Shown: in pieces, positions 57,046 to 64,000 of the stretch
Position numbering within the stretch: the first letter of the stretch is position 1
How the letters are laid out: each line of letters begins with the position of its first letter
Assembly: GCA_033032175.1 (NCBI GenBank)
Contig: CM065325.1
Span: 16,024,930 to 16,088,929, forward strand
DNA: 64,000 bases
Reading direction: 5' to 3'
From: Saturnia japonica
Lineage: Eukaryota; Arthropoda; Insecta; Lepidoptera; Saturniidae
Translations under genes and position numbers: made by a program
Notes under the pieces: model-generated
What the model was told of the DNA's origin: nothing
Seen by the model: the letters and a program-made list of their open reading frames with translations, nothing else
Database searches by the model: none

Positions 57046-57415
57046 GGGTTCTATAATAAGATCTCGAAGCACATTACTGATTTGCCGGACAACAAGTTCA
57101 AAGACCATGTCAAGCGGGTTTTACTGTCAAAAGTTTATTATAGGGTGGATCATTATGTGAATGATAGTGATGTCTGGAAGCGACTCCCTCTCTGTGTATC
57201 CACTAAATTATATGGTTATTAAAATTGCATTAAATTAGACATCATTGTATTATATCGATACCATTGGATAATAATATAAAGCCGATCGAGTTTCTTGCCG
57301 GTTCTTCTCGACAGCTGTGGTGCTTTCAGAACTAGTAGTAGTGGTAGTGTTTTGAAGTTCATGAGCGCCTTCTTGGGCCCTAAATTAAATAAAGACATTT
57401 TGATTTTGTAATTAG
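57046..57415 (+). pseudogene. Jockey-like non-LTR 3' tail: C-terminal codons and 3' UTR
   Basis: An open stretch of 58 codons (57046-57222) reads FYNKISKHITDLPDNKFK, then VKRVLLSKVYYRVDHYVND and SDVWKRLPL, ending at TAA. This is the C-terminus of a Jockey-like ORF2 (KIP..I..L....FK..VK..L..K.YY.V.DY). The following 190 bases, with GCCGATCGAGTTTCTTGCCG and CTTCTCGACAGC, resemble the 3' UTR seen with such elements. They end at CTAAATTAAATAAAGACATT, which contains a poly(A) signal. Confidence 0.6.
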
Positions 57416-57639
57416 TGGGCTGCAATTATGGCAATTGTAATAGTTATAAAATGGGGCTTAAAGGAGAAACAAGGGAGTCATGTTCTTGAGACGTTTTCTC
57501 TTAAAAGTGTAAAATATAACACAAAGAGTAAGGGTCTCTCGGGTAGAATTACTGAGGGGGTGCGACCCTGAGACGAGATCATTAGTCGCGTCACGGTACA
57601 CTCATTAGCTCTACACTCGACACTACCGCAACCAGCGAT

Positions 57640-57960
57640 CCCCAAACTTATCCGTTATTTTCTTAACCCCCGTCGCTAAAAGAGGGGTTTTAAAAATTTG
57701 ACTTGTGTATCGGTGTATCTGTGTATATGTGCCTCTATGTGTCTGTCTAATCATAGCTCACAAACGGCTGAACCGATTTTAATTTTTTTTTTTTTTTGGT
57801 TGGAAAGGTGTCTTGATCAATAGTGTTCTTAGCTATAGTTGAAAATCTGTTCAGCCGTTTGAAGATTATCAGCTCTTTTCTAGTTGAAAATTTCAATAGA
57901 AAATTTTTAGCCTGATGCCCCAGCGTCATCTAGAATCTTAAGATAGCTAACTCCTCAGTT
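57640..57960 (+). repeat. Dispersed repeat with CGGCTGAACCGATTT core
   Basis: CCCCGTCGCTAAAAGAGGGG can fold as a small hairpin. It is followed by a TGTGTATCGGTGTATCTGTG-rich stretch, AACGGCTGAACCGATTTTAA and a T-run. I associate this order with a repeat common in Lepidoptera; the class is uncertain. Confidence 0.4.
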
Positions 57961-58488
57961 TTTACCAACTTACAGGAGATATATCGTACTCGTGTCGAGG
58001 GCTTCACAAATTTTCAATTTACCTTGTTTTAAATAATAAACGAATAGACCAGAGGATTCGTGTAAATTTTTTGCATCCATCATATAAGCATAATCTATAA
58101 TACCTATAATATTTAATTTATAGAATTAAATAAATAACTGTATTGGACGTCAGTTTAGTGACATTGCTCTCTCATACAGATATGCCTGCAAAACACTTCT
58201 AGGATATAGCAAAAATGTTGAATGTGCATAAATGTGAAAATAAAATATTCGATTAATATGTAGGTATCTTAGGTTCATAAATTGAAACATATACTGATAA
58301 ATTTTCAAATTTTGATTAACGCTGAGTGTAGAGCCTGTAATTTAACTACATTTGGCAAATTAATCTGAGGCTCTTACGGAACTATACTTGGATATTTTGA
58401 GTTAGTGGAACATAGTGCCTTAGAATGCCTTTTTTACGCTATAAATAAAATCTCAAATATTTTTAATTTATGAAGTACATGGGTCTAC

Positions 58489-60228
58489 ATGATCATCATC
58501 AAGTCGTTAGGTAAACAGGATAGTACAGAGAAAGTATGTACAAAATTTTCTAAAATATTTTCTCAGGAAATTGATACAATAAAACATAAGTGTGACTTCA
58601 AATTCTTAGATAAAAATACTTATATGATATCAAGTGACGTATCCTTTAGACTTGGAAAGATAACTGCTAGTGATGTAGAGAAGATTATAAATAGTTTAAG
58701 TTTAAACAAAGCACCGGGAATAGATGGTATACGGGTACAAGATTTACAATATATTAAAAAGGAAATGGGGCCACTTTTAGCTAAATTTATAAATTTAAGT
58801 GTTATGTCAGGGGAGTACCCAGATATGTTAAAAAAAGCAATAATTCGACCTATTTTTAAGCAAGGTGATCATATGGATTATTCAAACTATAGACCTATAG
58901 CAATATTATCATCATTGAATAAAATTGTAGAAAAAATTATTGTTGGCAAAATTAGTTCATTTTTAGAAAACCATAACATAATTTCAGACGTTCAACACGG
59001 ATTTAGAAAATATAGAAGTACTAGCTCAGCCCTTGACCAGTTTTCGGATGATGTAAATAGATATTTGGATAAAAAAAGGTATGTGGTAGCTTTGTTTATA
59101 GATTTTAAGAAGGCATTTGATACGCTGGACCACGGGTTACTAATTGATGCTATGCAAGGCTGTGGTATCCGTGGTCCAGTGAACAAATGGTTTCGAAGCT
59201 ATTTAAATAACAGGACTATCCGAACACTTGTCAACGGAACATACGGCGAGGAGGCTTTTATAAGGTATGGTGTCCCAACTGGCTCAGTGTATGACCCTGT
59301 TGGGTACATCATGCACGTAAATAGCATGTCTAATGTTATCATTAACTCTTCTGTATATATGTATGCGGATGATACGTGCATGATGTATGCTGACAAGGAG
59401 TTGAAAGTTATAGAAAAGTGTATTCAGGAGGACTTTGAAAATATTTTAAAATAGGCACATGACAATGGTATTATACTGAATGTGTCAAAAACCAAATGTA
59501 TGCTCATTCAGTCATCTTATTTGCGAAAGCCTGATGAAACACTGAATATCTTGGGTCATTCATATGATTGCCTTCATAATAATAAGCATATGTGCAGTTG
59601 CCCCGCCATACAGGTTGTAAATGAATACAAGTATCTTGGGTTAACAGTTGATTGTAGCATGAACTGGAAGAAACACACTGAAAATGTTTGTAACAAATTA
59701 AGAAGTTTATTGTATAAATTTAACCATTTAAAATATGTGTGCAGTAAGAAAATTCTATATATATTGTATCATGGTCTGGTCGATGCTACACTAAGCTATG
59801 GTTTAAGTACATATGGCCGTACATTTCGTACATACCTAGACAAAATTTTATCATTACAGACACGGTTTCTTAAACTTTTGGTTGATAAACAGACAAAGGA
59901 GTCTTGTAATAATAATTATAATATTTTATATAAAAAATGTAATATCTTGCCAGTACATGATAAGGTATCTTATTTAATAGCAGTTGCAAAATTTTCTTCT
60001 TTGTCTAGATATGCTATCCCAAGGGTATATAACAAACACAATAACTTAAGACCAACCACAATAAAAAAATTCCTAGAGCCTGGTGCAAGTAACTTTTACG
60101 GAGAAAGAACAACAGAGTATATATTACCGAGAATACATAATAATAAAATGTTGAGAACAGAAGACTACGAAAGTGTAAATACATTTAAGAAGAGAATAAA
60201 GACCATAATACTAGACACCATTTTTTGA
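58489..60228 (+). pseudogene. Non-LTR reverse transcriptase (ORF2 C-terminal part), one in-frame stop
   Basis: One frame with a single TAG at 59452-59454. The first part holds the RT: LNKAPGIDGIRVQDLQ, AIIRPIFKQGDHMDYSNYRP, ISDVQHGFRKYRSTSSALDQ, ALFIDFKKAFDTLDH (first catalytic Asp) and YMYADDT (catalytic pair). Where the palm usually reads GVPQGSVLGPLLF, this copy has GVPTGSVYDPVGY. After the stop the frame continues with NVSKTKCMLIQSS, YKYLGLTVDCSMNWKKH (thumb) and a C-terminal domain ending PRIHNNKMLRTEDYESV and FKKRIKTIIL. The motif order suggests a CR1/Jockey-group element. The altered palm motif and the stop imply it is inactive. Confidence 0.85.
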
Positions 60229-60294
60229 AATAAATATTTAATATAATAATGTTTTAAATGTTATGTAATACTGTTTTGAGTGCATTTTGTTTTT

Positions 60295-60322
60295 CGCCAA
60301 CAAACTGTTTTTCAGTTTGGCG
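60295..60322 (+). other. 3' UTR hairpin of the non-LTR element
   Basis: CGCCAACAAACTG, T5, CAGTTTGGCG: a ten-pair stem with a three-base bulge, about 40 bases before the poly(A). Such a structure may be what the element's RT recognises. Confidence 0.6.
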
Positions 60323-60360
60323 ATTTTAGAAAATAGTATATTATGTATTTTGTATTTTGG

Positions 60361-60388
60361 AAAAAAAAAAAAAAAAAAAAAAAAAAAA
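60361..60388 (+). repeat. Poly(A) tail
   Basis: 28 consecutive A at the end of the non-LTR element. Confidence 0.95.
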
Positions 60389-60917
60389 TGTTGTTAAACA
60401 GAAGCTTCTCAAGTGGCAGAAAACTAAAACTAGTTTAGCAATGCAAGGTATTACAGATTATTTTGAAAATATATTAAGTAGTATTTATATGTTACTATTC
60501 ATTCTAATATACCGCCCTTCGAACCTTCACTTCCGTGCGTTTCTATTAAGGCCGTAATAAGAGGATTAGTTACGCCCCTATATTGGAGCTTCTGCAGCAT
60601 TCTGGAAAACCATTGCATTGATGACTTAGGACGATCTATAGCGTCTAGGGAATCCACAACGCTGTTTATAATACCTTTTCTCTATTAGTAACAATTCCTA
60701 TTTTTTCTGTTGTTTTCTCACATTAATTGAATAACGATATGTGTATTGTATATCGGTAATTAGAAACCCATTTCGATTAATAATAATAATTAAAAAACTA
60801 AACATAGGTTTTGAAAGCGCTGACTCTCCTCTCGTATCTACACGCTGCACCGAACACGACACGTTCATGCCGTAAGCGTGAATATTATTTATGTTATAGA
60901 AATATTTTTTCATACAT

Positions 60918-61330
60918 ACATACATCACGCCTCTCTTCCAACAGGGTAGGCAGAGACTACATCCATCCACTTGTTACTATCATGGCATACATCTTTCGGT
61001 TCTTCAACATTCATCAATCTTTTCAGGGAGCTCGTTCTTTGAAAGTATTCTTGACCTGTTTCTTCACGTCCACGATTCATTCGAGCAACGTTTGTCTAGG
61101 ACTACCTCTTCCAACGCTCCCATTTATACTTGTCTTATAATTTTGTTTAGTCATTCATCCTCTCTAAATGCCCAAGCCATCTAAGCATCTCTTTCTCATT
61201 CCGAGTGGTTATATCTTCCTTCACACCAGAAAGTTCTCTTATCACGATATTTCTTATCCTGTCACTCAATTTCACTCCTAACATAGCTGTTAGCGCTCTC
61301 ATTTTTACTGCATAATCTACTGTCATGCTT
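60918..61330 (-). pseudogene. C-terminal fragment of another non-LTR reverse transcriptase
   Basis: Minus-strand translation gives VKMRALTAMLGVKLSDRIRN, then VIRELSGVKEDITTRNEKEM, LRWLGHLERMND, and further on EEPKDVCHDSNKWMDVVSAY and PVGRE. This order (GVKL.DRIRN, E..MLRW.GH.ERM, AYP.G) is the C-terminus of a common insect non-LTR family. Frameshifts and stops are present in the middle. Confidence 0.7.
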
Positions 61331-61705
61331 TTTCTGCCACACCCTTTAAAAAAATTTTATCCTTATAAAAATCTAGACAGAAAAAAAACAAATATCACTC
61401 ATATTGTCACTCAACATTCAATACTACTGAAAGGTGTTAGAACAGTTGAATGGTATGATACGATAGTTGTTTCCCAACTGCTTGGAGACCACCATACACC
61501 AGGTGCATCTTCCGACATAGTGACTCGCTCAGCCGTGTTGCGTTCCGGGATCAGCCATTGTATATCCAGTAATCAAAGGAGATGGTAGGTATCTGTACCT
61601 ACCTCCATTTCGATTACCATGCACATCCTGACCGGAACATTCACTCTCTTTTTATTCGTCATGTTTTGGGGTCTGCTTCTGTATATCCATGTATAAAAAA
61701 GTTGA
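61331..61705. other. No recognised feature
   Basis: No gene or repeat recognised; slightly GC-richer around 61480-61570. Confidence 0.4.
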
Positions 61706-61711
61706 ACGTAA

Positions 61712-61813
61712 CAGCACCAGCATCAGAACCAACACCAGAACCAAAACCATCACCAGCACCAGAACCAGAACCAGAACCAGTATTAGTATCAGTACTAACA
61801 GTACTACTACCAG
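61712..61813 (+). repeat. Imperfect CCAGAA/CCAGCA hexamer and trinucleotide repeat
   Basis: Degenerate tandem ACCAGAACCAGAACCAG units passing into AGTATTAGTATCAGTACTA. It keeps a frame open that reads Pro-Glu repeats, which explains the overlapping open frames here. Confidence 0.8.
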
Positions 61814-61919
61814 TAAGTACCCGAAAGGAAGTCGCTGTGAAGATGTTTATTTTATTACTATGTGTATGGTGGTCGCAACCCCAACCAACCGCTTTTAATC
61901 TATTCATAGTTTAAACGAA

Positions 61920-62494
61920 ATGATTTAGTCTGTCTATAACAAACGAACTTGGCTCCACACCGCCAACATTGGTTCCAACAATAGATCTGATCTGCCACTC
62001 GCAGCTCATAAAATGGCCAAGGGTTTTCTAGTGGCGATTGCATATCGGAAGACACATCGTGGGCAGACCTACGACCTGGTAACTACATCCATCGGTCAAC
62101 GTCTTTTGACTGCAATGATAGACTAGCCTTAAAATGCTTTAAACCAAACCAAGCCATTGTGTCTAATCTTGACCATGTACAAGTAACTAAGTAATTGAAT
62201 AAGATGTTAAATGTAAATTAAACAGCAAACCATTTCCACGTTATTTCTTAACCTCGCAGTACATATTTAACAAGTACAATGATTTCATAAAACAAATTAA
62301 TTATTTCCGTATACGAGTGTCTACGCCACGCTACGCGGCCGTAACCACACTACGAGCATGCTACGAAAATGCTACAAAATAATTATTCAACTTCCTTTTA
62401 AATGTTGCTCAGACAACTGAACTGGGTCTATTCGTTAGTTAAAATTTTAGTAATTTATTTAATTATTTTTGTTAGGATATCGTGCCTACCTACT
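61920..62494. other. No recognised gene; CTACG-rich patch at 62320-62375
   Basis: Degenerate CTACG/GCTACG words cluster near 62320-62375. The rest shows nothing. Confidence 0.4.
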
Positions 62495-62502
62495 ATATAC
62501 AC

Positions 62503-63050
62503 TAGAGATGCACAGAGTACAAATTTTGCCGTGTAACAGAGTACCGAGTATCACTCGGTATTAAGTTTTAAACTAGAATTGGGCCAATAAAATCTATTAT
62601 CACGAGATAAAAGTCCATTCAATCGGTGAGCTAAAAATAAAAGAAGATTCGCACACATGGCATATTTTGAAAAGTGTTTTATATGCACCAGCAAGCACTG
62701 TAATGCAGAGAGCGCTTATTTTCAGAACCGGGTAACTTATACGAAGAGAAAAGTAACAACCTGCTACCAGATATGGCAGAGTGTTTAGTTTTCCTGCGAT
62801 TGTTAAAATACCAATATTAGTATAAAGTATTTTTTAGTTAGTTATTTTTACTACCTGATTCATACTAATAAAGACTGATTATTTAATTAAATATACTAGG
62901 TTTATTTACATAATTAATCTGACAGTGCCCAATTTGCATTAATATTGTAAAGAGATAAGTTTATAAGTTTTTCAGTTCTTTTCGAGTACCTCGGCAGTCA
63001 TACCAAGTTATTCGGTTGACAACGAGTAGTGCAAAAATGGCGCATCTGTA
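62503..63050. mobile_element. Probable hAT-type MITE
   Basis: The left end is TAGAGATGCAC and the right end the complement of TACAGATGCGC (9 of 11 match). Flanks are ATATACAC (62495-62502) and ATATATAA (63051-63058), a possible eroded 8-bp duplication (6 of 8). The interior is non-coding. The AT-rich flanks make the duplication weak evidence. Confidence 0.4.
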
Positions 63051-63252
63051 ATATATAATGTGTATTAATACGTTAAAACTCTTATTGAAATATACGCAAC
63101 AGTAAGTCCCTTTATATAGATATATACATACATACACACTCGCATACATGGATTACATACATTAAGGCACCGTTTGTTTCCATATCTTATTTTTTTATTA
63201 TTATTAAGTACTATTATTTAGTAAAAAAAACTCTCATATTATCTTATTAACA

Positions 63253-63570
63253 AGTAGCTATGCCCGCGGCTTAATTCACGTGGACTACAGAATGCCTGCG
63301 CGAATCTTGCTTCCCCGCTCCCGGCTATTTTAAAGACAATTATATTTGTGGGTATTCTATGAAGATAGACATATACTCTCCTTTATTTTTTTGTAGGTTT
63401 GTTTAGTTTTAATAATTATATAGTACATTAATTTGCTATATCTCTTATGGTTTACTTAGAATAAGCCATTTAAGCGCCCAAACTGATTCAACATTACGTG
63501 TTTTTTTTTCGTTGTGCTGAACCCTAAGTCTTTTTCTTAAATAAAAGAAGCCTTAGTTACTCCTTATAAC
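63253..63570 (-). mobile_element. Non-autonomous Helitron-like element, family D, copy 3 (3' part)
   Basis: Complement of the 3' part of 40954-41476: shared AGTACATTAATTTGCTATAT, GCCATTTAAGCGCCC and AACCCTAAGTCTTTTTCTTA. The terminus reads GCGGGCATAGCTACT on the minus strand, with CTACT in place of CTAGT. The 5' part is missing. Confidence 0.55.
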
Positions 63571-64000
63571 AAATCCATGTCAACGTCAAATCATGTCAAA
63601 CCAAGCGAATATAATTTACAGTGTTCGATTAAGTATTTCTGAGAAATCAATCATCGTGTCCCATTCCCAGATAGAATTATTCCATGATATCCAATGACCG
63701 TTCCCTTTGTTACCGGAAGTCAGGGGAGCGGATTAGCGAGAACGCTTTGTGTAACCTCCCGGGAGAGGCATTGTGGAAGCTTCTAAATTGGAACCCGCGT
63801 CCGGTGTTGTTACCTAAAGGAATCTCTCTCGGATTGTAACTGGCTTGCAATTACACCACCGCTTTTGAGAAATTCGAATGGAGATTCTCGTATTATCTTG
63901 TTTAACTACATTGATTATATTTTAGCTTTCAATGGTGGTAGAAAATTTTCTTTTACACATTTCTGATTATCATTGTATATGTTGAGATGTTACCAAGCAT
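63571..64000. other. No recognised gene; GC-richer patch at 63700-63830
   Basis: The block with AACCTCCCGGGAGAGGCATT and GGAACCCGCGTCCGGTGTTG is unlike its neighbours in composition but shows no coding frame or known repeat. The feature may continue outside the window. Confidence 0.3.

Larger units (their letters stand above)
58485..60388 (+). mobile_element. 5'-truncated non-LTR retrotransposon with poly(A) tail
   Basis: Begins inside ORF2 just upstream of the RT, continues through the RT and a C-terminal domain, a short 3' UTR with a hairpin, and 28 A residues. The endonuclease and any ORF1 are missing, as is usual for insertions made by incomplete reverse transcription. No convincing target-site duplication was found. 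Confidence 0.8.

Noticed and set aside
61582..61914. 110-codon frame with Pro-Glu repeats and overlapping frames on both strands
   Set aside because: The frames stay open only because of an imperfect hexamer and trinucleotide repeat; no gene structure.

Overview
The window looks like AT-rich intergenic or intronic DNA of an insect, most likely a moth or butterfly. The evidence for this is the repeat content: BEL/Pao LTR elements, mariner, Jockey-like and RTE-like non-LTR remnants, non-autonomous Helitron-like elements ending in CTAGT, and short repeat cores of a kind common in Lepidoptera. The order-level assignment is inference from remembered repeat families. I recognise no host protein-coding gene. 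A few CpG-rich patches (1145-1444, 9535-9650, 11795-11960) could be promoters or first exons of an unseen gene.

The best-resolved content is one BEL/Pao LTR retrotransposon family present three times. Copy 1 (12404-19168, target-site duplication AATAG) has an open gag but a pol with several frameshifts and stops. Copy 2 (47332-54156, duplication CGTAC) has one stop in gag and an open pol of about 1330 codons carrying protease, reverse transcriptase, RNase H and integrase. A solo LTR on the minus strand (30062-30499, duplication CGAGA) is the third insertion. In both full copies gag and pol lie in the same frame, separated by a single TAG followed by CAA TCA. That fits the leaky-stop consensus CAR-YYA and suggests that Gag-Pol is made by stop-codon readthrough. 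All five LTRs carry a strong 5' splice-site consensus.

Left part (1-12.4 kb): a possible first exon, a SINE-like repeat, two inverted Helitron-like elements, a hAT-type MITE inserted into the coding remnant of a non-LTR element, and a Jockey-like fragment abutting a mariner fragment. Middle (19-47 kb): a second mariner 3' end, three Helitron-like families, an (AT)n tract, an 11-unit 67-bp minisatellite with a hairpin in each unit, the solo LTR, several non-LTR 3' ends (the longest at 38695-40265, minus strand), and a 76-bp tandem array split in phase by a 2.4-kb insertion that contains a fragment of another BEL/Pao lineage. Right part (54-64 kb): another Helitron-like copy, a Jockey 3' tail, a 5'-truncated non-LTR element with a 28-nt poly(A), a further non-LTR C-terminal fragment, a probable second hAT-type MITE and a Helitron-like 3' end.

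The window is therefore mostly a record of nested and truncated transposons. No two genes form a pathway beyond the gag, protease, RT-RNase H and integrase functions of the BEL/Pao element itself.
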